NCBI GenBank assembly: GCA_934271365.1
Contig: CAKQRI010000021.1
Location: 1 to 33,929 of the forward strand
Direction: 5' to 3'
Length of the DNA: 33,929 nt
From: an uncultured Spirochaetales bacterium
Lineage (GTDB): Bacteria; Spirochaetota; Spirochaetia; Sphaerochaetales; Sphaerochaetaceae
The position numbers were made by a program, and so were the translations under genes. Under the pieces are notes generated by a model, which saw only the letters and a list, made by a program, of their open reading frames with translations, was not told the origin of the DNA and did no database searches. Shown piece after piece: positions 15,202 to 23,348 of the stretch (positions are counted from its first letter, which is position 1; every line of letters starts with the position of its first letter).

Positions 15202-16461
15202 CTATCTCCTTATGCTATCATACAGTGTGAAGAATGTCGGAAATGTGACATCTGCTGCGCTTATATCATCTATGAATATTGGCTCATCGCTGCCTGAGGC
15301 TGCAATTGCAAGTGCCATTATTATCCTATGGTCTCCAAAGCCTTTTGCCTTTCCACCTCTTAGCCGTCCTTTTCCATGAATGAGCATCCCATCACTTTCT
15401 TCTTCAACATCAGCTCCAAGAAGTCTGAGGTTCTCACATATTGTTGCAATTCTATCTGTCTCCTTTATCCTTGCTTGTGGAACATTAGTTAGATGTACAT
15501 CTCCATCAGCAAATGCTGCAGTGATTGCAAGTACCGGTAGTGTATCAGGAATCATGTTGAGATCGAATTCGCCGCCTTTTATTATATCTCCGCCTTTTAC
15601 AGTTACTTCGTTGCCTTTCCAGGTGATTTCTGCTCCCATCTGCTCAAGAATATCAAGAATTGCTTTATCTCCCTGTGGGTCATTTCTATCGAGTCCTCTT
15701 ACAGTAACAGAACTCTTTCCTATAATAGCTGCAGCAAAGAAGAATGATGCAGATGAGAAGTCTCCATTTATATAGCTATCAAAGCCTTTATAACTCTGAT
15801 TGCCCTTGACTGATGCATGTTCAAGGTCTTCGGATATGCTGTATTCAATACCATGGTCATCAAGCCAGCCCAGAGTCATTCTCACATATGGCTTCTCATA
15901 AAGAAGAGAGCAGTCGATAACTGAATCTCCTGAAGCGAGCGGGGCAGCAAGAAGAAGCCCTGAGAGATACTGGCTTGTCTTGCATTCTATTACTGTGCTT
16001 CCGCCCTTCAGAGGGCCTTTTATAGTAACAGGAGGCTTTCCTTCAGAATCTGATATTTTCGCACCGAGATCTCTAAGTGCATTTCCAAGAGGTCCGATTG
16101 GCCTCATATTAAGCTGCTTGTCTCCAGATATTGTTACTGGAATGCCTATTGATGCAGCTAGTCCCAGCAGAAGGTATTCAGTTGTGCCACTGTTCCCTGC
16201 ATCTATATTTATGCTTTCATAGCCTTCAAATGCCTTTGTGCTATCAACATACGCTATAGATTCATCTTCAGAGAATGTTATCTTAACACCCATGGCTCTG
16301 CATGCATTGATTGCGCTTTCTGTATCACGCGATATCAGTGGGTGCCTGATTATGGATTCTGATTTTGCAAAAGATGCAATCAGAAAAGCTCTTATCGTCT
16401 GGCTTTTAGAGGCCGGTATTTCAATGGATCCTTTTGGCCTATGTGGCTTTATTTCAATCAT
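15202..16461 (-). CDS. aroA: 3-phosphoshikimate 1-carboxyvinyltransferase (EPSP synthase)
   Basis: The product (419 aa, usual length about 430) has the EPSP synthase motifs. IPASKSQTIRAFL near residue 16 holds the substrate-binding Lys and Ser; further on are GNSGTTEYLLLG near 88, ARIKETDRI near 340 and a C-terminal FGDHRIIMALAIA. It transfers the enolpyruvyl group of PEP to shikimate-3-phosphate in the chorismate pathway. It is the first gene of the four-gene minus-strand run. No Shine-Dalgarno is visible; a TATAAT hexamer ends 6 nt before the ATG, so its mRNA may be leaderless. Other shikimate-pathway genes are not in the window. Confidence 0.93.
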   Translation of the reverse strand: MIEIKPHRPKGSIEIPASKSQTIRAFLIASFAKSESIIRHPLISRDTESAINACRAMGVKITFSEDESIAYVDSTKAFEGYESINIDAGNSGTTEYLLLGLAASIGIPVTISGDKQLNMRPIGPLGNALRDLGAKISDSEGKPPVTIKGPLKGGSTVIECKTSQYLSGLLLAAPLASGDSVIDCSLLYEKPYVRMTLGWLDDHGIEYSISEDLEHASVKGNQSYKGFDSYINGDFSSASFFFAAAIIGKSSVTVRGLDRNDPQGDKAILDILEQMGAEITWKGNEVTVKGGDIIKGGEFDLNMIPDTLPVLAITAAFADGDVHLTNVPQARIKETDRIATICENLRLLGADVEEESDGMLIHGKGRLRGGKAKGFGDHRIIMALAIAASGSDEPIFIDDISAADVTFPTFFTLYDSIRR

Positions 16462-16473
16462 GAAGACATTATA
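16462..16473 (-). promoter_or_regulatory. TATAAT six bases before aroA start
   Basis: On the minus strand a perfect TATAAT (16473-16468) is followed by GTCTTC and the aroA ATG. The expected transcription start falls on the ATG itself. A -35 at 17 nt spacing reads TTTTGC (16496-16491), which is poor. An upstream TTGACA (16530-16525) is well placed only for a different hexamer. Confidence 0.45.
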
Positions 16474-16530
16474 TGGCTTTTTTCAGACATGCAAAAGTCA
16501 TGAAAAAGCAATTATATAACATGTTGTCAA

Positions 16531-16559
16531 TTGAGATTATCATGGCATTAAAATACAAT
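16531..16559 (+). promoter_or_regulatory. Promoter of galE
   Basis: TTGAGA (16531-16536) and TACAAT (16554-16559) are separated by exactly 17 nt, each matching the sigma-70 consensus at five of six positions. The predicted start is near 16566, leaving a leader of about 28 nt that contains the AAGGAAGGG ribosome binding site. Confidence 0.65.
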
Positions 16560-16593
16560 TCAGTTAGAATGAATAAAATAAGGAAGGGAATCA

Positions 16594-17610
16594 ATGAGAA
16601 TACTTGTTACAGGTGGTGCAGGTTTTATTGGTAGCCATACTGTTCTTGAGCTTCTGAAAAAAGGCATTGAAACTGTGGTTATAGACAATCTCTGTAATTC
16701 AAATGAGGAATCTCTGAAGAGAGTTGAGAAGCTTTCTGGAAAAAAGGTCGAGTTTATAAAAGGTGATGTTAGGGATAAGTCACTTCTTGATTCTGTCTTT
16801 GATAGATATAATTTTGACGGTGTTATCCATTTTGCAGGTCTTAAGGCTGTTGGGGAATCTGTAGCTAAGCCAGTTGAATATTATGATAATAATCTCAATT
16901 CAACTTTGACACTTGTTAAATCAATGAGAGAGCATGGATGCAAGAACATCATCTTCTCCTCATCTGCAACTGTGTATTCAGGTGATAACGAGATGCCGTT
17001 AAGAGAGACAAGTAAGACAGGTGGCTGTACAAATCCATATGGCTGGACAAAGTACATGTCAGAAGTCATTCTCAGCGACTTGGCAAAAGCCGATCCTGAA
17101 TGGTCAGTTGTCCTCCTTCGATATTTCAATCCTATTGGAGCTCATCCAAGCGGAATGATAGGGGAGGATCCCCATGGTATTCCTGCTAATCTGATGCCAT
17201 ATATCACAAAAGTAGCAATTGGAAAGCTTCCTTATCTGAATGTGTTTGGAAATGACTATCCAACTCATGATGGAACGGGTGTAAGAGACTATATCCATGT
17301 TGTTGATCTAGCAAAAGGCCATGTGGCTGCAATTGATTATATGGTATCCCATAAAGGCGCAGAGGTCTTTAATCTTGGTACTGGAACAGGTTACTCTGTC
17401 CTGGATATAGTAAAGGCTTTTGAAGAGGCTACAGGCTGTCATATTGAATATAAAATCGGACCGAGAAGGCCTGGTGATCTTGCTACTGTTTATTCTTCCC
17501 CAGCGAAGAGTGCAGAAGTCCTGGGGTGGAAGGCAGAACTTGGTCTTGTTGATATGTGTAGGGATAGCTTTAATTGGCAGAATAAGAATCCTGAAGGTTA
17601 CAATGTTTAG
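16594..17610 (+). CDS. galE: UDP-glucose 4-epimerase
   Basis: The product (338 aa, standard length) has the NAD-binding GGAGFIGSH at 7-15, the catalytic SSSATVY segment (about 122-128), and the Tyr149-x3-Lys153 pair in YGWTKY. VRDYIHVVDLAKGH is another GalE signature. It interconverts UDP-glucose and UDP-galactose for sugar use and surface glycan precursors. AAGGAAGGG lies about 5 nt before the ATG. It has its own promoter and a strong intrinsic terminator 19 nt after the stop, so it is probably monocistronic. Confidence 0.95.
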   Translation: MRILVTGGAGFIGSHTVLELLKKGIETVVIDNLCNSNEESLKRVEKLSGKKVEFIKGDVRDKSLLDSVFDRYNFDGVIHFAGLKAVGESVAKPVEYYDNNLNSTLTLVKSMREHGCKNIIFSSSATVYSGDNEMPLRETSKTGGCTNPYGWTKYMSEVILSDLAKADPEWSVVLLRYFNPIGAHPSGMIGEDPHGIPANLMPYITKVAIGKLPYLNVFGNDYPTHDGTGVRDYIHVVDLAKGHVAAIDYMVSHKGAEVFNLGTGTGYSVLDIVKAFEEATGCHIEYKIGPRRPGDLATVYSSPAKSAEVLGWKAELGLVDMCRDSFNWQNKNPEGYNV

Positions 17611-17628
17611 AGTCTGCAGCAGATAAAG

Positions 17629-17655
17629 AAGAGGGCGAAGGCCCTCTTTTCTTTT
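17629..17655 (+). terminator. Intrinsic terminator of galE
   Basis: AAGAGGGC-GAAG-GCCCTCTT (17629-17648) is a perfect 8-bp stem with a tetraloop, followed by TTCTTTTC. Confidence 0.85.
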
Positions 17656-17670
17656 CTTCCTGTTAGTACC

Positions 17671-17701
17671 CAAAAAGAAAAGGCGCCCCATATGGACGCC
17701 T
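17671..17701 (-). terminator. Intrinsic terminator of oppA
   Basis: Read on the minus strand, AGGCGTCC-ATATG-GGGCGCCT (17701-17681) pairs over 8 bp with one G-U, followed by TTTCTTTTTG. It lies 20 nt after the oppA stop, back-to-back with the galE terminator. Confidence 0.8.
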
Positions 17702-17721
17702 CTTCTCTTCTTCTGGATAGA

Positions 17722-19461
17722 CTACTTGAGGTAGATATCCTTTGTTGGATGATAATCCATAGTATTTGTATGCCATCCACCCCACTTGTTAGTGTCGATG
17801 ATGTTGGTTGATACATAGTAATAGAATGGGATGATAGCCTGATCTTCGTTGATCATTGTATCCTCAGCTGTTCTGAGAACTTCCATTCTGTCTTCACCAG
17901 CTGGCATTCTAGCTGCTTCGTTGATCAGTGTGTCATATACATCATTGGAATACTTACCACCGTTCATGCCTGCGCCTGTGATGAACATATCGAGGAATGT
18001 GTTAGGATCCTGATAGTCTCCTGTCCATCCAGCTCTAGCAATATCGAAGTTACCTGCATTTCTGTTTGAAAGATATGTTGCCCATTCCTGGTTCTCGAGC
18101 TGGCAGTCGATTCCGAGGTTCTCTTTCCATTCCTTCTGTACGAACTCTGCAATCATCTTATGAGCATCGTTTGTGTTGTAAAGGAGTGAGAATGATGGGA
18201 ATCCAACACCATTTGGATATCCAGCTTCAGCAAGGAGGTCCTGTGCCTCTGCAATCATTGAATCCATGTCGCCATCATATGGGAACTCAAGCTGAGTATA
18301 TCCAGCCATGTCAGGAACAATGCCCCAAGCAGGAATCTGCCCAGCCTTTGTGATTGTCTCAACAAGAGTCTCTCTATCAACAGCAAGTGCAAGAGCTCTT
18401 CTTACTCTAGCATCATCGAAAGGAGCCTTTGATGTCTGGATTGTATAGTAATATGTTGAAAGCTGAGGAGCTACCTGATAGTCATCTCTGAGCATAGCTG
18501 AATCAAGCTTATCCTGTGGGATGCCTGTCAGCCAGTCAATCTGACCTGCGAGATACATGTTGTAGTTTGTGTTGTCATCATCTGATGCATAGAATACAAC
18601 CTGATCAAGCTTGACATTGTCCTTGTCCCAGTAATTCTCGTTCTTGTCGCAGACAATCTTATCCTGAGGTGTCCATTCCTTAAGAACATATGGGCCATTT
18701 CCTACGAAGTTCTCAGGAAGAATCCACTTGTCACCATACTGCTCAATTGTGTGCTGTGGAACAACTGCGAATGAATAGTGTCCAAGAGCACCGATTACAT
18801 ATGGAAGTGGTCCGATGAGAGTCATCTGGAATGTGTAGTCGTCAAGAGCTTTGATCTGAACTGCATCAGCTCCAGCCTCTCCGCTGTTATACTCGCTAGC
18901 ACCTGCAAGGAACATTGCTGGGAACCAAGCATATGGAGATGCTGTTTCAGGAGCAAGTTCTCTGAGCCATGAGAATACAACGTCATTAGCTGTTATTGGT
19001 GTTCCATCTGACCAGTTAGCCTGTCTGAGGTGGAAAGTATATGTGAGACCGTCATCTGATACGTCCCAGCTTTCAGCAAGTCCTGGAATACCATCTGCTG
19101 TAACAGGATCGAAGATAATCAGACCTTCAAAGAGAGCCTCATAAATTCTATGCTCTGGTGTGCCCTGTACCTTTGCTGGGTCAAGAGACTCAGGTTCAGA
19201 ACCATTTGCAATGCGGAAAACAACCTTATCAGAAGCAGGAGCTGTTGCTGTTTCTGTTGCTGCAGGAGCTGGAGTCTCGGCCTTAGCAGGAGCTGGTGCT
19301 TCTGTCTTAGCTGGAGCTGCTGCTGCAGGAGCTGCTGTAGTAGTTGTGGCTGTTGTTGTAGTCGCTGTTGTAGCTGCTTTCTTTCCGCCACATGAAACGA
19401 AGAGAAGTGCTACACAAAGGACAACTGCAAGGATTGAAATATTTTTTTTCATCATTGCCAT
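17722..19461 (-). CDS. oppA: Oligopeptide ABC transporter substrate-binding lipoprotein
   Basis: The product (579 aa) has a lysine-containing N-terminus, a hydrophobic core and a lipobox-like LLFVSC with Cys24, so it is probably a lipoprotein; Phe at -3 fits the relaxed spirochaetal lipobox. An Ala/Thr/Pro-rich linker fills residues 29-78. The SBP family 5 domain follows (EPESLDPAKVQGTPEHRIYEAL, WSDGTPITANDVVFSW, ALALAVDRETLV, AGWTGDYQDPN). It should deliver peptides to OppBCDF, encoded upstream on the same strand. I chose the ATG at 19461 because AAGGAG lies 4 nt upstream; an ATG 60 nt earlier lacks this. It has its own promoter and terminator, which allows binding protein to be made in excess over permease. 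Confidence 0.92.
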   Translation of the reverse strand: MAMMKKNISILAVVLCVALLFVSCGGKKAATTATTTTATTTTAAPAAAAPAKTEAPAPAKAETPAPAATETATAPASDKVVFRIANGSEPESLDPAKVQGTPEHRIYEALFEGLIIFDPVTADGIPGLAESWDVSDDGLTYTFHLRQANWSDGTPITANDVVFSWLRELAPETASPYAWFPAMFLAGASEYNSGEAGADAVQIKALDDYTFQMTLIGPLPYVIGALGHYSFAVVPQHTIEQYGDKWILPENFVGNGPYVLKEWTPQDKIVCDKNENYWDKDNVKLDQVVFYASDDDNTNYNMYLAGQIDWLTGIPQDKLDSAMLRDDYQVAPQLSTYYYTIQTSKAPFDDARVRRALALAVDRETLVETITKAGQIPAWGIVPDMAGYTQLEFPYDGDMDSMIAEAQDLLAEAGYPNGVGFPSFSLLYNTNDAHKMIAEFVQKEWKENLGIDCQLENQEWATYLSNRNAGNFDIARAGWTGDYQDPNTFLDMFITGAGMNGGKYSNDVYDTLINEAARMPAGEDRMEVLRTAEDTMINEDQAIIPFYYYVSTNIIDTNKWGGWHTNTMDYHPTKDIYLK

Positions 19462-19559
19462 TAAACTCCTTGTTTTTTTCAATATGGAATTCAGTTTAAT
19501 CGTTTTTAGATGATTGAGCAAGTTTGAGTTTTGCTAATATGGTTTTTAATTGAATATTC

Positions 19560-19590
19560 TATGAATAAACTTGCATAAATTATGAATAAA
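19560..19590 (-). repeat. Direct repeat TTTATTCATA, 21-bp period, over oppA -10
   Basis: Two identical 10-bp copies (minus-strand TTTATTCATA at 19590-19581 and 19569-19560) start 21 bp apart, two helical turns. They overlap the -10 box and the transcription start. The spacing is typical of tandem regulator sites, but the region is AT-rich and chance is possible. Confidence 0.4.
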
Positions 19591-19607
19591 AATGGATTAG
19601 TATGCAA
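19579..19607 (-). promoter_or_regulatory. Promoter of oppA
   Basis: On the minus strand TTGCAT (19607-19602) and CATAAT (19584-19579) are 17 nt apart. The start should be near 19572, giving a leader of about 110 nt. The upstream SprT-like gene ends at 19615, just before the promoter. Confidence 0.55.
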
Positions 19608-19614
19608 AAATTTT

Positions 19615-20649
19615 TCAGTGTAGTTTTTTCTGCTGGATTTTATCAGGCATTTTAAGCTTTGATGCGAATCGGCTACCAAGCAGCATGCTTTCTCTGCTAG
19701 CAGAGCGGATGTATCTGTGCTCAGTATGTAGCCTTACATTTTTGAATACAAGCTTAGTGGCAAGTTCTCTGTTCTTCTCATTGATTGCTACTATTGCCAT
19801 ACTGTTATCTGATGCAGTAGAACTCATTCTGTCTTCCAGCTTTTCATATGCACCATAGATGAAATCATTTCGTGTGATCTTCTTTCCTGTTTTTCTAAGC
19901 CTTTTGATTTCGTTATCAACTGCATCATCTAGATATTCATATAAATAGATGGCCATTTCGACTTCTTCAAGACTACCATATGCACGTATTGCAGAATTGC
20001 TACCGCTGTGGCTTCTTACAAGGAATACACCTGTTGCTTTTTCTACTATGTTCAGCAGATAAGCGCAGCCTGTGCTGATTCTTCCGCTCTCTGCCATCAC
20101 TGTAATATATATCTTCTCTTCTTTTTCTGTATCTGAATATGAGCTTTCAGTCATCAGCTTCTGTGCCATGCGGATAGCAGATTCAGCTTCTTCTTCAAAA
20201 GATGAGGATGATAGTGCAAGCAGCTTCTCTATTTTATCTCTTCTTTTGGCATCCTTATCAATGAGTGCTTTTACCTTTGCTCTATCAAAGCCCGGCTCAA
20301 CTCCAAGAAAGCTGCAGTATCTATGAAAATCAGCACTATGGCCGCTGGTGCTTCCTTTTACAGCATATTCAAGTGCATGTGCAAGTTCATGGAGGAATAT
20401 GTTCTTTATGTAGTTCTGAGATATGCTGTCTTTTATGAGCTCATCGCTTAAAACAATGATTCTGCTGTCTTGGATAAAGAGGCCGAGTGCTCTTTCTGGA
20501 AGTTCCGGAGAGAAGAGAATGGCTGAATACAGAGGCTGCCTAAGAGCGAATTCTTTTTGTGCTCTTCTTTCGATTGAAGCACTTTCAGCTTTCAGCTTTT
20601 CTATGAGACTGCTTTCCTTGTCTCCCATCACTTCTATTGTTCTCTTCAT
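19615..20649 (-). CDS. SprT-like zinc metallopeptidase domain fused to DUF2786
   Basis: The product (344 aa) has a zincin motif HELAH at 87-91 with likely third ligands in GHSADFH (His104/His109), as in SprT/Spartan-like proteins. Next comes a region matching DUF2786 (about 138-172: RRDKIEKLLALS, then EEEAESAIRMAQKLM). The C-terminal half is helical with many basic residues near the end. SprT-like enzymes can cut DNA-bound proteins; that role here is inference. There is no signal peptide, so it is cytoplasmic. No Shine-Dalgarno is visible, and TACTAT ends 6 nt before the ATG, suggesting a leaderless transcript. It lies between oppF and oppA but shares no evident function with them. Confidence 0.75.
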   Translation of the reverse strand: MKRTIEVMGDKESSLIEKLKAESASIERRAQKEFALRQPLYSAILFSPELPERALGLFIQDSRIIVLSDELIKDSISQNYIKNIFLHELAHALEYAVKGSTSGHSADFHRYCSFLGVEPGFDRAKVKALIDKDAKRRDKIEKLLALSSSSFEEEAESAIRMAQKLMTESSYSDTEKEEKIYITVMAESGRISTGCAYLLNIVEKATGVFLVRSHSGSNSAIRAYGSLEEVEMAIYLYEYLDDAVDNEIKRLRKTGKKITRNDFIYGAYEKLEDRMSSTASDNSMAIVAINEKNRELATKLVFKNVRLHTEHRYIRSASRESMLLGSRFASKLKMPDKIQQKKLH

Positions 20650-20665
20650 TCTTCAATAGTAGACT
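20637..20665 (+). promoter_or_regulatory. Promoter of the 20695 gene, overlapping the divergent -10
   Basis: TTGTTC (20637-20642) and TAGACT (20660-20665) are separated by 17 nt, with a start near 20672. The minus-strand -10-like TACTAT of the SprT-like gene (20661-20656) overlaps this hexamer by 2 bp, so the two divergent promoters should compete. Confidence 0.45.
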
Positions 20666-20694
20666 AATGAAAGAAAAATAAGTATATCAACAAT

Positions 20695-21237
20695 ATGTTT
20701 TCCTATGATTTTCACGAGAATAAGATAAAGAACCAGGCAATTTATGGCCCATCTAGAGCAATGAAAGCACTATCTGCATTCTTCATCATCCCAATATCAG
20801 TCGGCTTGTATTTAGCAATCTCGGAGAGTACTTTCACTGCTGCTTCTATCGTCCCGTGCATAATCCTGCTTCTTCTTATTCTGACGCTATTATTCAGAGA
20901 TCATTGGATTTTTGACAGTGATGAGAAAGTCGTGGAATATGTATTTGGCTTTGGGCCTTTTGTTAAGAGGGAGACTTTCAGATACAGGGATATAGAAAGG
21001 ATAGAAGTCACGCATTTCATAAAGGGGATACCTGAATATTCAGAGAATCAGAAGGCCTCATGGCGTCATAAGGCCCAAGTGGTTCTCGCTCTGAGACTCA
21101 ATGAGGATGATAAGAAGATTATAGAGGTAATGGGCGAGAAGAAGAGTGCGGGAAAGCTGGAGAGGAATGCTTCCTGGCTTGCTGGCTTTACAGGTCTTTC
21201 CTTATTTGTTGACAGACCAAGAGATACAAGACTTTAA
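20695..21237 (+). CDS. Small membrane protein with PH-like C-terminal domain
   Basis: The product (180 aa) has two hydrophobic helices (about 24-43 and 50-68), then a soluble domain beginning WIFDSDEKVVEYVFGFGPF and FRYRDIERIEV. This alternation of short strands resembles the bacterial PH-like domains found after a two-helix hairpin (DUF304/YdbT-like or related). I do not recognise the exact family. There is no clear Shine-Dalgarno. It is transcribed divergently from the SprT-like gene and convergently with oppF, and shares a bidirectional terminator with the latter. Function unknown. Confidence 0.7.
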   Translation: MFSYDFHENKIKNQAIYGPSRAMKALSAFFIIPISVGLYLAISESTFTAASIVPCIILLLLILTLLFRDHWIFDSDEKVVEYVFGFGPFVKRETFRYRDIERIEVTHFIKGIPEYSENQKASWRHKAQVVLALRLNEDDKKIIEVMGEKKSAGKLERNASWLAGFTGLSLFVDRPRDTRL

Positions 21238-21244
21238 AAATAGA

Positions 21245-21266
21245 GCCGTCCACTAATCAGGACGGC
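21245..21266. terminator. Bidirectional terminator between 20695 gene and oppF
   Basis: GCCGTCC (21245-21251) and GGACGGC (21260-21266) form a perfect 7-bp stem with an 8-nt loop. The minus strand continues TCTATTTTTA, the plus strand CTTCCTTTACTTT. The minus direction (opp operon) has the better T-run. Confidence 0.75.
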
Positions 21267-21277
21267 CTTCCTTTACT

Positions 21278-22312
21278 TTAGTTATCTTTGCTGTGATCTA
21301 CATCATCATATAGCCAGCAAGCGACTTCATGTCCTTCACCTGTTTTGAACATAGGAGGAATGTGACATGAACAGTAGCCCATCTTCTTTGGACATCTGTC
21401 ATAGAAGTAGCATCCGGTTCTTTCTTTATCAGGAGATGGTACATCGCCCTCAAGTACGATTCTCTTTCTGTTCCTTTCAAGTTCAGGATCTGGAATAGGA
21501 GCAGCTGATAGAAGTGCTTCAGTATATGGATGCAGAGGCTTCTCATATAGCTCAAGCGCATCGGATACTTCCATAATCTTTCCAAGATACATTACGATGA
21601 TTCTATCCGAGATATGCTGTATAACAGCAAGGTCATGTGCAATGAACAGAAATGTAATCTTCATTTCCTTCTGAAGATCAGAAATCAGGTTCAGAATCTG
21701 TGCCTGAATCGAAACATCGAGTGCAGATACCGGCTCGTCTGCGAGTATGATCCTAGGAGAGAGAGCAAGTGCTCTAGCGATTCCGACTCTCTGTTTCTGG
21801 CCACCTGAGAATTCATGAGGATAGCGGTTCTTGAATGCTTTATTCAAGCCGACTTTCTCCATGAGCTCCTCGACTTTCTGATCAATTTCATCCTTTGTCA
21901 TCTTATGGTCCATAAGACCTCTGGCATTATAGATCTCAAGTGGTTCTGCAATTATATTTGCAACAGTCATTCTTGGGTCCAGAGATGAATACGGATCCTG
22001 GAATATCATCTGTATGTTGCGCCTCTCTTTCAGCAGAGTCTTCTTATCGGCTGTGCAGAGATCTACTCCATCGAATTCGACTTTTCCGCTTGTTGGTTTA
22101 TAAAGCTGTGCAATTGATCTTACAGTAGTGCTTTTTCCACAGCCTGATTCTCCTACGATGCCGAGAATCTCACCCTCATATACATCAAATGAGATCCCAT
22201 CTACAGCTCTGATGGCACCTGTCTGTCTCTTGAGGAGCCAACCATTGTCGATAGGGAAGTGCTGCTTAAGATTCTCAACCTTAAGTATTACCTTCTTATC
22301 TTTATCATTCAT
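21278..22312 (-). CDS. oppF: Oligopeptide ABC transporter ATPase OppF
   Basis: The product (344 aa) is an ABC ATPase with Walker A GESGCGKST (about 54-62), Q-loop MIFQDPYSSLDPR, signature FSGGQKQRVGIARAL, Walker B IILADEPVSALD and the switch His in FIAHDLAVI. The C-terminal Opp/Dpp extension (PHPYTEALLSAAPIPDP, then Cys-rich GCYFYDRCP and CSCHIPPMF) is typical of OppF/DppF. It energises peptide import together with OppD on the cytoplasmic face. Its start overlaps the oppD end by 8 nt. It is the last gene of the opp run and precedes the bidirectional terminator. Confidence 0.94.
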   Translation of the reverse strand: MNDKDKKVILKVENLKQHFPIDNGWLLKRQTGAIRAVDGISFDVYEGEILGIVGESGCGKSTTVRSIAQLYKPTSGKVEFDGVDLCTADKKTLLKERRNIQMIFQDPYSSLDPRMTVANIIAEPLEIYNARGLMDHKMTKDEIDQKVEELMEKVGLNKAFKNRYPHEFSGGQKQRVGIARALALSPRIILADEPVSALDVSIQAQILNLISDLQKEMKITFLFIAHDLAVIQHISDRIIVMYLGKIMEVSDALELYEKPLHPYTEALLSAAPIPDPELERNRKRIVLEGDVPSPDKERTGCYFYDRCPKKMGYCSCHIPPMFKTGEGHEVACWLYDDVDHSKDN

Positions 22313-23339
22313 TAACTGCCTCCTTCAGAGCCTCTGCAATCTCTTCTTCACTGGCATATAGCCAGCATGATACCTCATGGTCTGCTTCGATTTTCTTTGT
22401 TGGTGGATAGCACTTGTGGCATATCTTGATATCCTTGTGGCACCTTGGATGGAACGGGCAGCAAGGAGGTAGGTCTATTACGTTAGGTGGCTGTCCCTCG
22501 ATAGAGAACAGTCTTTCTGCCTTTGACTCTGCATCAAGCTTTGGTACAGATGCAATCAGACCTGCTGTATATGGATGGAGTGGTTTATTGAAGAGCTTAT
22601 CTGTAGGAGCTTTCTCTACAATACGCCCTGCATACATCACGCATACGTTATCACACATTCCTGCAACTACACCCAAGTCATGGGTAATCAGGATTACAGC
22701 GGTATTGAACTTCTCATTCATCTTCTGGATAAGTTCCAGAATCTGAGCCTGGATAGTTACATCGAGAGCAGTTGTAGGCTCATCAGCAATCAGTAGATCT
22801 GCATTGCATGAGAGTGCCATAGCAATCATTACCCTCTGTCTCATTCCGCCTGAGAACTGATGTGGATAGCAGTCAATTCTCTTTTCTGCAGATGGGATTC
22901 CTACTTCCTTCAGCATCTGGATAGCCTTTTCTCTTGCTTCCTTCTTAGTGACATCCTGATGGAGAAGTATTGTCTCAATCATCTGAGTAGAGATTCTGAG
23001 GAAAGGATTAAGAGAAGTCATAGGATCCTGGAAAATCATGCTTATCTTGTTTCCTCTGATATCTCTGAGCTCATTTTCGCTCATTTTGAGAATATCCTTT
23101 CCCTCATATATGACTTCTCCACCTACAGTCTTTCCTGGGGGGGAAGGTACAAGGCGCATGATAGAGAGGTTTGTGACACTCTTTCCGCATCCTGATTCAC
23201 CTACAAGCCCTATAGTCTCACCCCTATGAACATCGAATGATACGCCATCAACGGCTTTCACTATTCCTGCATCTGTCTTGAAGTAGGTCTGAAGCCCCTT
23301 TACTTCAAGTATTTTATTGTTGTCATTGAACTCTTTCAT
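22305..23339 (-). CDS. oppD: Oligopeptide ABC transporter ATPase OppD
   Basis: The product (344 aa) is the partner ATPase, with Walker A GESGCGKSV, MIFQDPMTSLNPF, signature FSGGMRQRVMIAMAL, Walker B LLIADEPTTALD and ILITHDLGVVAGM. The C-terminal family extension has PLHPYTAGLIASVPKLD and a Cys-containing end (PPCCPFHPRC, ICHKCYPP). AAGGAG lies 6 nt before the ATG. There are 9 nt after oppC and an 8-nt overlap with oppF. Confidence 0.94.
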   Translation of the reverse strand: MKEFNDNNKILEVKGLQTYFKTDAGIVKAVDGVSFDVHRGETIGLVGESGCGKSVTNLSIMRLVPSPPGKTVGGEVIYEGKDILKMSENELRDIRGNKISMIFQDPMTSLNPFLRISTQMIETILLHQDVTKKEAREKAIQMLKEVGIPSAEKRIDCYPHQFSGGMRQRVMIAMALSCNADLLIADEPTTALDVTIQAQILELIQKMNEKFNTAVILITHDLGVVAGMCDNVCVMYAGRIVEKAPTDKLFNKPLHPYTAGLIASVPKLDAESKAERLFSIEGQPPNVIDLPPCCPFHPRCHKDIKICHKCYPPTKKIEADHEVSCWLYASEEEIAEALKEAVNE

Positions 23340-23348
23340 ACCTACTCC

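Noticed and set aside
15380..15775. 131-aa plus-strand frame
   Set aside because: Antisense within aroA; no ribosome binding site and no recognisable domain.
19160..19513. 117-aa Ala/Val-rich plus-strand frame
   Set aside because: It is the complement of the Ala/Thr/Pro linker and signal region of oppA; the low-complexity DNA opens all frames.
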